Below, piece after piece: positions 17,072 to 26,006 of a stretch of DNA of 49,755 nucleotides. The notes below the pieces were generated by a model. The model did not search any database and was not told where the DNA came from. It saw only the letters and a program-made list of their open reading frames with translations. The translations under genes were made by a program, and so were the position numbers. Every line of letters begins with the position of its first letter. Position 1 is the stretch's first letter. Origin of the DNA: Campylobacterales bacterium (GTDB lineage Bacteria > Campylobacterota > Campylobacteria > Campylobacterales > Sulfurimonadaceae); the NCBI GenBank assembly GCA_016938175.1, contig JAFGVE010000010.1, positions 1-49,755 of the forward strand, given 5' to 3'.

Positions 17072-17587
17072 TTACGAGTTTATCTCTTTGAGTTTTTTCT
17101 TAGAAAGTTTGAGCTTTTCATTATCCATAACACCGATTTCTCTATCAAGCATATCTTGGGCAATCTTTTTGGCATTTTTCAGTGAGTGCATTTTATATGT
17201 CCCGCACTGATACTCATTGAGCTCTGGAATATCTTTCTTAGAAGCAACATCAAGAACATCTTGCATAGACTCCTTCCATGCTTTTGCAACTTTCTTCTCA
17301 CTTGGTGTACCAAGTAAAGACATATAAAAACCAGTCCTACAACCCATTGGTGAAATGTCAATTATCTCAACATCTTTTGAGTTTAAATGCTCTCTCATAA
17401 AGCCTGCAAAGAGATGCTCTAAAGTATGAATACCTCTACCATCCATTTTCTCTACGTTTGGAACATAAAAACGAAGGTCAAAAACTGTAATGTCATCCCC
17501 CGATGGTGTTTTCATGCCCTTTGCACGGCGAACTGCTGGTGCTGGCATAATTGTGTGATCAACTGTAAACGAATCTAAAAGTGGCAT
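17072..17587 (-). CDS. luxS: S-ribosylhomocysteine lyase
   Basis: A 171-residue metalloenzyme that splits S-ribosylhomocysteine into homocysteine and the AI-2 precursor DPD in the activated methyl cycle. The metal ligands are visible as H54-TLE-H58 in [12 protein letters not shown] and Cys128 in [10 protein letters not shown], and the catalytic Cys83 lies in [12 protein letters not shown]. Length and N-terminus ([12 protein letters not shown]) are typical. Downstream mnmD and upstream CZB-like gene are in the same direction (gaps 8 and 53 bases), so one transcript is plausible. Confidence 0.96.
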   Translation of the reverse strand: MPLLDSFTVDHTIMPAPAVRRAKGMKTPSGDDITVFDLRFYVPNVEKMDGRGIHTLEHLFAGFMREHLNSKDVEIIDISPMGCRTGFYMSLLGTPSEKKVAKAWKESMQDVLDVASKKDIPELNEYQCGTYKMHSLKNAKKIAQDMLDREIGVMDNEKLKLSKKKLKEINS

Positions 17588-17640
17588 AAAATCTCCTCAA
17601 TAATTTATAGCAATTGTAGCGTTATAGAATTTAGATTTGC

Positions 17641-18099
17641 TTAGGCTTTAAACTTAGGCTCAGGAAGAGCTTTTATCCTATGAATAGAAGCGTCTAGGTA
17701 ATACAGTAGTTCCCCTGTAATTTCAGCCAATTTATCATGATACATCTGTGCAGCTTTAAACTCTTCTGCATTAATGCCGTACTTGCCAAAATATCGTCCT
17801 ACAAGCTTTAGTAAAAAACCTGCTTTTTTATTATGAAAAAATATAGCATCAAATTTTTCATACTCTTTATGCCACAAGGCATGATCTGCAAGCAATGTTT
17901 CTTCAAACTGTACACCTAATAGTTCGTGAAGAAGTTTTTCATGTTTATGGATTAGTAATCCAAACTCACACTCTCCTTCATCCGTTGGTGTTGGCTCTGA
18001 GACACCCTTCGCATGTATAGCATCTTCAACCAATTGCATTTTTTTTATCTGAATACTTTTGAGTTTTTCCAGTATTTCAAGAACTTGTTTTCTCTGCAC
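17641..18099 (-). CDS. CZB-like zinc-binding protein, stand-alone
   Basis: A 152-residue soluble helical protein. The stretch CEFGLLIHKHEKLL followed by LLADHALWHKEYEKFD resembles the chemoreceptor zinc-binding (CZB) pattern of one Cys and several His on a four-helix bundle; the classical CZB residues are not all identifiable by eye. Stand-alone CZB proteins can sense zinc or hypochlorous acid. Start is GTG 18099 with AAGGAG seven bases upstream. It is divergent from the pseudokinase-Sel1-cytochrome gene with a symmetric promoter region between them, and precedes luxS on the same strand. Confidence 0.5.
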   Translation of the reverse strand: MQRKQVLEILEKLKSIQIKKMQLVEDAIHAKGVSEPTPTDEGECEFGLLIHKHEKLLHELLGVQFEETLLADHALWHKEYEKFDAIFFHNKKAGFLLKLVGRYFGKYGINAEEFKAAQMYHDKLAEITGELLYYLDASIHRIKALPEPKFKA

Positions 18100-18151
18100 T
18101 TCAGACTCCTTAGGAAATAATTTTACACTATCTTTTTATTTGATACTATAA

Positions 18152-18176
18152 ATTATAAAGCTTTAGCCTTTATAAT
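18152..18176. promoter_or_regulatory. symmetric divergent promoter region
   Basis: A 9-bp perfect inverted repeat (18152-18160 and 18168-18176) with a 7-base centre. Its outer halves contain TATAAT on each strand (18171-18176 for the plus gene at 18241; complement of 18152-18157 for the minus gene at 18099). Predicted starts are near 18183 and 18146, giving leaders of about 58 and 47 nt. The symmetry suggests a shared operator or linked promoters; alternatively it is a chance product of AT richness. Confidence 0.45.
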
Positions 18177-18240
18177 CTTTTTAAAAATAGATATATTTCA
18201 TTATTTTTTATGATAAAATAATTAAAAAAATGGGACTTCT

Positions 18241-20505
18241 ATGGATGAAAACAGAGCACTAAAAAAGCATCTTCATATTCAAAACTACTATATTCTATCC
18301 ACGAAAATCGTTACAGACAACATAATTGTTTATCAAGCTGAAAATATGAAGCAGAATCGTGAAGTTGCTCTTTATGAATACTTTCCAAAAGAGATTGCAA
18401 AACGCCACTACAAAACAGAGAGTGACTCCTTAGTTTATGTACACCCTTCAAATAGCCAATTCTTTAGCTCTCAAAAAAGCATTCTGAAAGAAATATATGA
18501 CAAACTAAAACTCATCAGTCACCCTTCAATTCCGGTAATTTATGAAACCATAGAAACAAATGGCACTCTGTATATAGCAACACAAATCAAAGATAAAGCT
18601 CTCTCTTTAGATGAACAACTCCATAATGATAAGAACCTGTTCTCAGAGCAGTTTTTAGGAAGATTGGCTCTAAAAATAACAAGAATATTTGCTATTTTAC
18701 AACGTCATGACCTTCAGGCAAGTAATCTTACTTTACAAAATATTCTCTTGAACAGTGTAAATGAAGAGCCTCTATTTCTCTACACGGACTATAAGGCATT
18801 TAATCAAAATACTATTCAAGAGTCCATAAAAGAACTTGGAAAAATGTTAGAGAGTATTCTAAATGTAAACTCCGTTATACAGACATACTCTGCATCACTG
18901 CAAGGACTTATTAAACGGATGACATCAGATGAAGCCTCAAAGCAGTTTAAAACTTTTGAAGAGCTTCAGACCCTTTTACAAAGTTATGAAAGTATCCCTT
19001 CTCAACAGGAGTGTACGCTCGATGAAAAAAAGAGTGCTCCTCTCTCTCCTCTTACTAGCTTCATAACTATTCTTTTGAGTCTTGGTTTTCTTTACTATAT
19101 TTTTACACAATCAAACATTACCCCTCAAAACCTCAACTGGTTTGATTCACTTCGTTACCATATTTTAGGCTACGTTGGAAATGCTAAAGCACAGAGTACA
19201 CTTGGTCTTATGTATGAAAAAGGTTACTACGTAGATGCAAATATACATGAAGCAATACAGTGGTATACAAAAGTTGCCGACGAGGATGAGGATGTACAGA
19301 TTACCTTAGCAAACATATACAAAAACGTCGATTCAGTTAAAGATAGTAAAAAATCCCTAGAAATTATGATGCAGTTAGCACACAAAAATAATCTTTATGC
19401 ACAAAAGCTTGTAGGCTATAGCTACTTAAAGGGTGAAGGCGTAGCAAAAGACTATAAAGAGGCTCGCCACTGGTTTGAGAGAGCAGATGCACAAGGGGAT
19501 GCCTATGCATGTGGAATAATTGGTTGGATGTATGAAACAGGTAATGGAGCAAATAAAAACTTCTCTAAGGCACTCGAATACTTTAAAAAAGGAGCCACTC
19601 GCAATGATGACTATTCTAAAAAGAGTATAGCTCGTGTAGAAGAGAAAATAAATGAAGAAACAAAAACAAATTTATACAATCAAAGTCGTAAAAATTACGA
19701 AATTGGTATTGCATATGAATATGGCAAAGGAAAGGCTAAAAATCATAAACTTGCAGTAGAGTACTATATGAAAGCAGCACAAATAAAACATCCTTATGCA
19801 GCATTTAGAATAGGACAAATCTATGAACGTAGTAATGAAATACAAAGAGACTATAATGCTGCATTTTATTGGTATAAGAAAGCCGCAGAAGAAAATGCAG
19901 ATTCTCTAGCATACTACCGCGTCAGTAAACTCTATCGAGCGGGCCATGGTGTTATGAAAAATGATGCGTTAGCTTTTCAATGGTGCAAAGAGGCTGCAGA
20001 ACGTGGATTAGGTGTTGCACGAGGGATTATGGGTGCTTCTTATGAGTATGGTTGGGGAACACAAAAAAATTACGATCAAGCCCGCTATTGGTATCAACTT
20101 GCGATAGAGAGCGGATATAATAATGCCAGAGATAGTCTTGAAAAGCTCAATGAAAAAATAAGTGCACAGGCAAAAATACAAGCAACTCCTCAAGTACGAA
20201 ACATACAAAGAACAACTACAAAAGTAAGCACTCCTAAAACAGTCACATACACTTCAAGAGCAAACGAACTTGAGGTTGTAAATATTCGCTCATGCCTTGC
20301 TTGCCATGGTCAATATTTTGAAAAAAGGGCATTTGGAAAATCAGCTATAGTCTCACGCATGAGCAAATCACAAATCATTACAGCACTCAAAGGGTATAAA
20401 CGTGGAACTTATGGTGGAGCTATGAAGGGTGTTATGAGGGGACAAGTTATAAGATATTCAGACAGAGCACTAGAGAAAGTGGCAAAAACTATAGCAGGTA
20501 ATTAG
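18241..20505 (+). CDS. pseudokinase - membrane helix - Sel1 repeats - cytochrome c fusion
   Basis: A 754-residue protein. Residues 15-250 resemble a bacterial Ser/Thr kinase domain (EVALYEYFPKEIAKR aligns with the VAIKEYFP motif), but the ATP-binding Lys is Tyr, the HRD loop reads RHDLQASNLTLQNILL and DFG reads TDYKAF, so catalysis looks lost. One membrane helix spans about 271-289. Residues about 315-640 hold eight or more Sel1 repeats. The C-terminus is a single-haem class I cytochrome c: CLACH at 685-689 and candidate distal Met in YGGAMKGVMRGQV. Topology therefore places the kinase-like domain inside and Sel1/haem in the periplasm. Probably a redox-responsive or scaffold protein; function unknown. 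Confidence 0.82.
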   Translation: MDENRALKKHLHIQNYYILSTKIVTDNIIVYQAENMKQNREVALYEYFPKEIAKRHYKTESDSLVYVHPSNSQFFSSQKSILKEIYDKLKLISHPSIPVIYETIETNGTLYIATQIKDKALSLDEQLHNDKNLFSEQFLGRLALKITRIFAILQRHDLQASNLTLQNILLNSVNEEPLFLYTDYKAFNQNTIQESIKELGKMLESILNVNSVIQTYSASLQGLIKRMTSDEASKQFKTFEELQTLLQSYESIPSQQECTLDEKKSAPLSPLTSFITILLSLGFLYYIFTQSNITPQNLNWFDSLRYHILGYVGNAKAQSTLGLMYEKGYYVDANIHEAIQWYTKVADEDEDVQITLANIYKNVDSVKDSKKSLEIMMQLAHKNNLYAQKLVGYSYLKGEGVAKDYKEARHWFERADAQGDAYACGIIGWMYETGNGANKNFSKALEYFKKGATRNDDYSKKSIARVEEKINEETKTNLYNQSRKNYEIGIAYEYGKGKAKNHKLAVEYYMKAAQIKHPYAAFRIGQIYERSNEIQRDYNAAFYWYKKAAEENADSLAYYRVSKLYRAGHGVMKNDALAFQWCKEAAERGLGVARGIMGASYEYGWGTQKNYDQARYWYQLAIESGYNNARDSLEKLNEKISAQAKIQATPQVRNIQRTTTKVSTPKTVTYTSRANELEVVNIRSCLACHGQYFEKRAFGKSAIVSRMSKSQIITALKGYKRGTYGGAMKGVMRGQVIRYSDRALEKVAKTIAGN

Positions 20506-20585
20506 AGAACTCTGCATAAAGTGTTTTTAAGTATAAGTAAAAAAACTATATAATCCCAAGAAATTTTTATAAGGCGGAGTCTCCT

Positions 20586-21176
20586 TTGAACTTACAAGCC
20601 AAATTGGAAAAAGAGCAAATTGTTCTACCTCAAGAGTTTTATGACAAGGTACAAGCATATAAAGAACAGCTCTTTAAATGGAATAAAATCCATAACCTAA
20701 CTGGTGCAAGGGATGAAGCAACCCTCGATGAGTTCATCTTTGATGCTGTTCTACCGGTAGCTTTTTTACCTAAAGTCAACTCACTTATGGACATAGGAAC
20801 AGGTGCAGGATTTCCAGGTATGATACTTGCCTTTGCTCTTCCACAGACAGCTGTAACACTTGTTGAACCACTTGCAAAACGTGCAAGTTTTTTACAGTTC
20901 ATAAAGGCTGATTTAAATTTAGAAAATGTAACTGTTGTTAAAAAACGAGTTGAAGAGATGGAGTCAAAAATTTTTGAACTCATTACCTCACGTGCAGTAA
21001 CAGACACAAAAATGCTCTTAAAGCTTAGTGAAAACTTTCGTAATAAAGAGTCAAAACTACTTTTTTACAAGGGTGAAAAAGTTTTTGACGAACTAGCTGA
21101 TACAACTGAACAGATGCAACACAAAATTATTGAGACACAAAATCGCCACTATTTACTACTAGGAGAGAAACTATGA
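20586..21176 (+). CDS. rsmG: 16S rRNA (guanine527-N7)-methyltransferase
   Basis: A 196-residue SAM methyltransferase modifying G527 of 16S rRNA (the older name is GidB). The SAM-binding motif [32 protein letters not shown] and LITSRAVTD are diagnostic. The start is TTG at 20586 with GGCGGAG upstream; the first residues [10 protein letters not shown] fit the family. The last codons overlap the start of the next small gene by 4 bases, so 20586-21795 is probably one transcript of three genes. Confidence 0.94.
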   Translation: MNLQAKLEKEQIVLPQEFYDKVQAYKEQLFKWNKIHNLTGARDEATLDEFIFDAVLPVAFLPKVNSLMDIGTGAGFPGMILAFALPQTAVTLVEPLAKRASFLQFIKADLNLENVTVVKKRVEEMESKIFELITSRAVTDTKMLLKLSENFRNKESKLLFYKGEKVFDELADTTEQMQHKIIETQNRHYLLLGEKL

Positions 21177-21403
21177 TGCAGTATGTAATAATTGCAGCTC
21201 TAATTGCCCTCATATACTTTTTATATTTTAAACCAAAACCACAAAAAAAAGAGAAAACTACAGAGAGCACAAAGACGACAAAAGCTGATGCCAATGATAT
21301 GATAGAGTGCGCAACATGTGGTGTGTATAGTGAACTTAATGACTCAATTTTAAGTAACGGAAAATACTACTGCTCAAAAGAGTGTGTAGAGGAGGGAAGA
21401 TAA
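21173..21403 (+). CDS. PP0621-type small membrane-anchored zinc-ribbon protein
   Basis: A 76-residue protein with an N-terminal membrane helix ([17 protein letters not shown]), a Lys/Thr-rich linker and a C-terminal metal site [16 protein letters not shown] then [13 protein letters not shown], i.e. CxxC plus CxxxC. This is the architecture of PP0621 family proteins, whose function is not known. The ATG overlaps the end of rsmG, and its stop overlaps the ATG of the next gene, which indicates translational coupling. Confidence 0.82.
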   Translation: MMQYVIIAALIALIYFLYFKPKPQKKEKTTESTKTTKADANDMIECATCGVYSELNDSILSNGKYYCSKECVEEGR

Positions 21404-21795
21404 TGCTATTTTTTGGACACAGATTTCTACAGAATGAATCTCTTTATTATATTTCAGATGTGGATGCTATCGCGCACACTCCACCAAATGCAACAATCTA
21501 TATAAAGTTTTTAGAGAGTAACCTTGACCTCATCGACTATGCTAAAACTAATGCGCTTCCATTTGCACTAGGTGTAGCAGATATCACAGAACTACTCTAT
21601 GCTTCTGCTTTAGGGGCGAAATATATTTTAGTAAAAAAAGAGCTGGCAAAAACGGCACAAAAAATTGCAGAGTCTTATCTGATGGATGCAAAAATTCTAG
21701 TGCGTATAGAAGAAGAGGAGGAGATAGAAGAGCTTGCAATACTTGGAATAGACGGTGTCATATTCTCAAGTGCAATTGTAAAAATAAACTCTTAG
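21403..21795 (+). CDS. hypothetical protein, conserved-looking, unknown function
   Basis: A 130-residue soluble protein starting at ATG 21403 with GAGGGAAG upstream; an in-frame GTG at 21382 is unlikely because the ATG overlaps the preceding stop in the usual coupled manner. Alternating beta and alpha segments (ATIYIKFLESN, FALGVADITELLYASALGAKYILVKK, GIDGVIFSSAIVKI) suggest an alpha/beta fold akin to half a TIM barrel. No family recognised. Third gene after rsmG; its stop overlaps that of alr by 4 bases, convergently. Confidence 0.65.
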   Translation: MLFFGHRFLQNESLYYISDVDAIAHTPPNATIYIKFLESNLDLIDYAKTNALPFALGVADITELLYASALGAKYILVKKELAKTAQKIAESYLMDAKILVRIEEEEEIEELAILGIDGVIFSSAIVKINS

Positions 21796-22784
21796 ACTAT
21801 CTCCCGTTTTAATCCCGGTTTTAAAGATGTAAGTACCTCATAACTGATTGTTTGAGCTGTACTTGAAACATCTCTGGCATCTTTAAAAATGCAGAGTCTC
21901 TCCTTATCGCTAAAAAACGAGGAGTTATCCATAGAGATGCGTCCTGCGATTTTAACTCCCTCAAATGTAGTAAAAACTCCAGAGCAGATACGTAAAAAAC
22001 CGTCTCCGTATCCAAAGTTATAGTTACTTACCACACTCTCTTGCTCTAAGCACGCTGTTCCACCATAGCCGATACAAGAACCTTTTGGAAGAACTCTACT
22101 AGAGAGTCTATCTGCAAAAACAGAGAGTACAGGTTTTAGCTCTACACTCTTTATCTCCTCTGGAAGATCCATACAGCCATATGCAGCAATACCCACACGC
22201 GCCATATCTTCGTTAAAATCATCATCTCGAAAAAGAGCCGCAGAATTACACGAGTGAAATCGAAGCCCTTGTGGAGCTTTTGCTTTTATTTTTGCGAAGT
22301 TATCTTTTTGCTGTTGGTAAACATCTCCCAGTTCATCTGCACACCCGTGGTGAGTGAGCATTCCCTCTAAAATAAGTCCCTGCTGTTCAATTTTCTCTAA
22401 GGCACTCTCTAACTCATCCATCTCTATACCGTTTCTATTCATTCCGGTATTTACTTTAAGCTCAACAAGCGTACCTCTTGGAAACTTCTCGATTGCATTA
22501 AGTTCATTTATTGTATAACGAATCTTCTCTGAAAACTTTTGTGGAGTATCTGCTAGTACTAAAATATATTGAAAATATGGGGTAATAGCATGTGCTTCAG
22601 CATCGCTCTGAACAACTGCTTTTGTAATTCCCCACTCTTGTGCAAGTCCTGCCATCTCTAAAAGACCGTGACCATATGCATTATCTTTTAAAACAAGTGC
22701 GATTTTGTCTTTAGATTTAGTTTGTTTTGCGATAATGTCAAGATTATAAAAAAAGTGATTTTTATTGAGTGTTATATAAGCCAT
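21792..22784 (-). CDS. alr: alanine racemase
   Basis: A 330-residue PLP enzyme interconverting L- and D-alanine for peptidoglycan. PLP Lys33 lies in IALVLKDNAYGHG; the substrate-side block CIGYGGTACLEQES and the C-terminal GRISMDNSSFF are typical. Start chosen is ATG 22784 (MAYITLNKNHFFYNL); a TTG at 22799 would add five residues with no ribosome site. A TATAAT box (complement of 22791-22796) ends only 6 bases before this ATG, so the mRNA is probably leaderless. The gene for agmatine deiminase starts 15 bases away on the other strand. Confidence 0.93.
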   Translation of the reverse strand: MAYITLNKNHFFYNLDIIAKQTKSKDKIALVLKDNAYGHGLLEMAGLAQEWGITKAVVQSDAEAHAITPYFQYILVLADTPQKFSEKIRYTINELNAIEKFPRGTLVELKVNTGMNRNGIEMDELESALEKIEQQGLILEGMLTHHGCADELGDVYQQQKDNFAKIKAKAPQGLRFHSCNSAALFRDDDFNEDMARVGIAAYGCMDLPEEIKSVELKPVLSVFADRLSSRVLPKGSCIGYGGTACLEQESVVSNYNFGYGDGFLRICSGVFTTFEGVKIAGRISMDNSSFFSDKERLCIFKDARDVSSTAQTISYEVLTSLKPGLKREIV

Positions 22785-22790
22785 GAGGGA

Positions 22791-22796
22791 ATTATA
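22791..22796 (-). promoter_or_regulatory. -10 box of alr placing transcription start at or near the start codon
   Basis: TATAAT on the minus strand, 6 bases from the alr ATG at 22784. The same 14-base interval carries GAGGG on the plus strand (22785-22789), the ribosome site for the divergent gene at 22799. Confidence 0.5.
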
Positions 22797-22798
22797 CA

Positions 22799-23797
22799 AT
22801 GAAGAGACTAATAGCAGAGTTTGAAAAACAAAGTTTTACACAAATAATTTTTCCACACAAAAATACAGACTGGGCGCCATATCTGCAAGAGGCACAGACA
22901 ACCTTTGTAAATATTATAAACGCCATAACAAAGTATCAAAAATGTCTTGTTGTCTGCTACGATATAGACGAAGTGAAAAAGCACTTCTCTCCAAATAAAA
23001 ATATCGTTTTTGTACCTTATGTATGTGATGATACATGGGCAAGAGACTGTTCGGTTTTAAGTGTAGATGATGAAGGAACAACAGAGCTTCTTGACTTTAC
23101 GTTTACTGCTTGGGGAGGTAAGTTTGAAGCAAGTCGTGACAATTTAATGAGTCAAAATCTTGCAAAATACTACTCTGCACCAATGAAAAAATGCGATTTT
23201 ATTTTAGAAGGCGGTGGAGTTGAAAGCAATGGAGCAGGACTTATCCTCACAACTTCTGAGTGTATGCTTAACTCAAATAGAAATGCAAGTTACTCTTCTA
23301 TAGAGGTAAATGCAAAATTACAAGAGTATTTTGGTGCGAAAGAGATTCTAATCTTAAATAACGGTTATCTCAGTGGAGACGATACAGACTCACATATAGA
23401 TACACTTGCACGTTTTATAAATAACAACACGATAATGTACGTTCAATGTAGTGATGAAAATGATGAACACTACAAAGCTCTCTATGCAATGGAGCAAGAG
23501 CTAAAAACGCTTGCACAAACATACAATCTTAAACTAATAACCCTGCCGATGGCGGATGCACTCTATTATGAAGAGGAGCGTCTTCCTGCAACTTATGCAA
23601 ATTTTTTATTTGTAAATGGAGCTGTAATAGTACCAACTTACGGAGGAGTTCAAGATAAAGAAGCACTGAAAATTTTTGAGGCGACTTTTCCTGAGCTAGA
23701 TATTGTTGGTGTAGACTGTAGTGTTTTAGTAAGACAACATGGATCACTCCACTGTGTTACTATGAATTTCCCCGCTAGCGTTACGCTCACTCTCTAA
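22799..23797 (+). CDS. aguA: agmatine deiminase family protein
   Basis: A 332-residue member of the peptidyl-arginine deiminase/agmatine deiminase fold, which converts agmatine to N-carbamoylputrescine and ammonia. Catalytic blocks are in order: DDTWARDCSVLSV, LEGGGVESNGAGLILTT, GYLSGDDTDSHIDTLARF (catalytic His) and the nucleophile Cys319 in QHGSLHCVTMNFP. Probably the first step of polyamine synthesis from agmatine. Ribosome site GAGGG lies in the 14-base divergent gap from alr. Its 3' end may be overlapped by a small minus-strand gene. Confidence 0.9.
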   Translation: MKRLIAEFEKQSFTQIIFPHKNTDWAPYLQEAQTTFVNIINAITKYQKCLVVCYDIDEVKKHFSPNKNIVFVPYVCDDTWARDCSVLSVDDEGTTELLDFTFTAWGGKFEASRDNLMSQNLAKYYSAPMKKCDFILEGGGVESNGAGLILTTSECMLNSNRNASYSSIEVNAKLQEYFGAKEILILNNGYLSGDDTDSHIDTLARFINNNTIMYVQCSDENDEHYKALYAMEQELKTLAQTYNLKLITLPMADALYYEEERLPATYANFLFVNGAVIVPTYGGVQDKEALKIFEATFPELDIVGVDCSVLVRQHGSLHCVTMNFPASVTLTL

Positions 23798-23917
23798 GAG
23801 CTGCTCTTTTTTCTTCTCTTGTTCTAAAATAGCAAAGCCATTTATCAAAAGATATGTGGCTAAACCAAAACCTAAGGCTATTAAAAGTGTCTTTTTAATC
23901 TTTTCCATTTTACTCAT
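23744..23917 (-). CDS. possible 57-residue membrane protein overlapping aguA
   Basis: A short frame from ATG 23917 gives MSKMEKIKKTLLIALGFGLA followed by a continuing hydrophobic segment (about residues 10-31), then a charged helix (LEQEKKKEQLLESE). This is a convincing single-pass membrane-protein pattern with a basic N-terminus. The last 18 codons lie antisense to aguA. There is no strong ribosome site, and the alternative ATG at 23908 is also possible. It is the only coding candidate in the 219-base gap before the TonB receptor gene. Confidence 0.4.
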   Translation of the reverse strand: MSKMEKIKKTLLIALGFGLATYLLINGFAILEQEKKKEQLLESERNASGEIHSNTVE

Positions 23918-23977
23918 GGCCGAATTCTATCACAAATGCAAAAATAAAAATTAACACTTTTGTAACACTAGTTTCAT

Positions 23978-23983
23978 ATAATC
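23978..23983 (+). promoter_or_regulatory. -10 box of the TonB-receptor gene
   Basis: Perfect TATAAT 34 bases before ATG 24017; the leader of about 27 nt carries the ribosome site AAAGGGAAA. No Fur-box-like palindrome is visible around it, which argues against simple iron control. Confidence 0.5.
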
Positions 23984-24016
23984 TCAGACTATCAATAAAA
24001 TAAAAAGGGAAAATAT

Positions 24017-25996
24017 ATGAAGAAAATCACAACTCTCTCAATTATAGCTGCATGTGCTCTCTCTGCCGCAGAAGTACAACTTGCTCCTATAGGTGTTGAA
24101 GCAACCGTCATGACAGATGTAGCACAAAAAGCTCAAACATCTGCAGACGTTGCCCAAGCACTTAGTGACGCAGTTCCAAGCATTGATATGTCTCGCCGTA
24201 GCGGTATTGCCAATGATGTATATATCCGTGGACAAAAACGTGATAACATCTCAGTAGAAGTAGACGGAACAAAAGTGTGTGGTGCTTGTCCAAATAGAAT
24301 GGATCCACCAGTCTCACACATAGTTGCAAACCAAATTGAAACTATAGAGGTTATAGAAGGACCTTATGACGTTGAGACATTTGGTACACTCAGTGGTGGA
24401 CTTAAAATCACAACGAAAAAACCATCTGCAGAAGAACAAGGTGAAATAAACCTTGGTTTTGGTTCATTCGGATATAAAAAATTCGGTGCAAATGGAAGCG
24501 GTGGTAATGACATCCTTAGAGTGAGTGCGACAGTCTCAACTGAAACAAGTGACCAATATAGAGATGGTGATGGAAATACTTTAACAGAACAACTTGCAAA
24601 CTTTAAACTCTTGACAGGGGCAGGAAACCCTTATGCTCCTGCATACAAAGATGAACCTGCATATACAAAAAAAAGTGCTATGGTAAAAGCTTTTGTAAAA
24701 ACTTTAGAAAATCAAGAGCTACGTTTGAGTGTAACAGCTAACAGAAGTGATGGTGTACTCTATGCAAACTCAAGTATGGATGCACGTTATGACTACTCAA
24801 ACATATACAGTATAGAGTACAATATTGACGACATTAGCGACATATACAAAAACATTAACCTTCAATACTACTACTCAGACGTTGACCACCCAATGGATAC
24901 TATGTACAGAGTCAATGGAACTCTAAACTACAGTACAAACCAGCTTAAAACAACTATGCAAGGTATAAAACTCAAAAACAGTTTTAATTTACAAGGACAT
25001 GAAATTTTAGTTGGTCTTGATGGAAGTAGAAGAACATGGGAAGGGCAAAGTTATATGACAAATGTTGCAACAGGTACAGTAAGTGGTATTAGTGATTCTA
25101 TTCCACTTACCACTACAGACAACAGCGCAATCTTTGCAAAACTCCTTAAAAGCTTTGGAAAATTTGATGTTGAGCTTGGTACGAGATACGACTACACAAC
25201 TATCAGAACAAAAGATGCAACACTCAACAAAGACTTTAATGCACTTAATGCAAATCTCATTACAAGCTACTACCTTGATAGTTCAAGCAAATTATTTCTT
25301 GCCTTAGGTCAAGCTTCTCGTGTTCCTGATGCTCGTGAACTCTACTGGTTTGGAATGGGTATTCAAAATAATCCAGATTTAGACCAAACAACAAATCAAG
25401 AGATTGACTTGGGATATGAAACAGATAATGAAAGCTTTAAACTCAAAGCAAAAGCATTTTACTCAATGCTTCATAACTACATTTATCTCAGACCTACTGG
25501 AGCAAGTCCAGCCTATGAATTTGTTAACTTAGATGCAACTGTATATGGAGCAGAACTTGCGGCTTCTATATATATGGGAGATGCATGGACTTTAGATATG
25601 GGTGCTGCTTATAAAGTTGGTGAAAAAAACTCTCCTGCGGCTAATGAGAGTAAAAATCTAGCAGATATGACTCCACTTAATGGAAATGTGGCATTAAATT
25701 ATGAGTATGCAAATAACTCACTTGCGACACTTGAAGTACAAGCAAGCCAAAAATGGGACAAAATTGATGACGCAGCTGGCGAGCAAGAGATTGATGCATG
25801 GAGTATCCTCAATGCAAAGCTAAAACATGCTGTAAACAAAAAATTTGACATTACTCTTGGTGTAAACAACATTTTCGATGAGACATATGCAGTTAGTAAC
25901 ACATATATTGACTTAAAATTAATCGGCAATGCTCCAATTATGGTTCTTAATGAACCAGGTCGTTACGTTTACACAAACTTAGACTTTAAATTCTAA
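24017..25996 (+). CDS. TonB-dependent outer-membrane receptor, probable copper (OprC/NosA-like)
   Basis: A 659-residue outer-membrane receptor: signal peptide 1-18, plug domain about 40-150 (DVYIRGQKRDNISVEVDGT, IETIEVIEGPYDVETFGT), then a 22-strand-type barrel ending GRYVYTNLDFKF. The plug contains Cys88 and the sequence CPNRM (91-95), a CxxxM motif like the Cu(I) site of Pseudomonas OprC, followed by DPPVSH. This makes copper the best guess, while siderophore transport cannot be excluded. It has its own promoter and precedes a pentahaem lipoprotein gene with a hairpin between them. Confidence 0.85.
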   Translation: MKKITTLSIIAACALSAAEVQLAPIGVEATVMTDVAQKAQTSADVAQALSDAVPSIDMSRRSGIANDVYIRGQKRDNISVEVDGTKVCGACPNRMDPPVSHIVANQIETIEVIEGPYDVETFGTLSGGLKITTKKPSAEEQGEINLGFGSFGYKKFGANGSGGNDILRVSATVSTETSDQYRDGDGNTLTEQLANFKLLTGAGNPYAPAYKDEPAYTKKSAMVKAFVKTLENQELRLSVTANRSDGVLYANSSMDARYDYSNIYSIEYNIDDISDIYKNINLQYYYSDVDHPMDTMYRVNGTLNYSTNQLKTTMQGIKLKNSFNLQGHEILVGLDGSRRTWEGQSYMTNVATGTVSGISDSIPLTTTDNSAIFAKLLKSFGKFDVELGTRYDYTTIRTKDATLNKDFNALNANLITSYYLDSSSKLFLALGQASRVPDARELYWFGMGIQNNPDLDQTTNQEIDLGYETDNESFKLKAKAFYSMLHNYIYLRPTGASPAYEFVNLDATVYGAELAASIYMGDAWTLDMGAAYKVGEKNSPAANESKNLADMTPLNGNVALNYEYANNSLATLEVQASQKWDKIDDAAGEQEIDAWSILNAKLKHAVNKKFDITLGVNNIFDETYAVSNTYIDLKLIGNAPIMVLNEPGRYVYTNLDFKF

Positions 25997-26006
25997 AGCC
26001 CCTCTT

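Noticed and set aside
20639..21007. 122-codon minus-strand frame antisense to rsmG
   Set aside because: rsmG has all family motifs on the plus strand; the antisense frame has no recognisable features.
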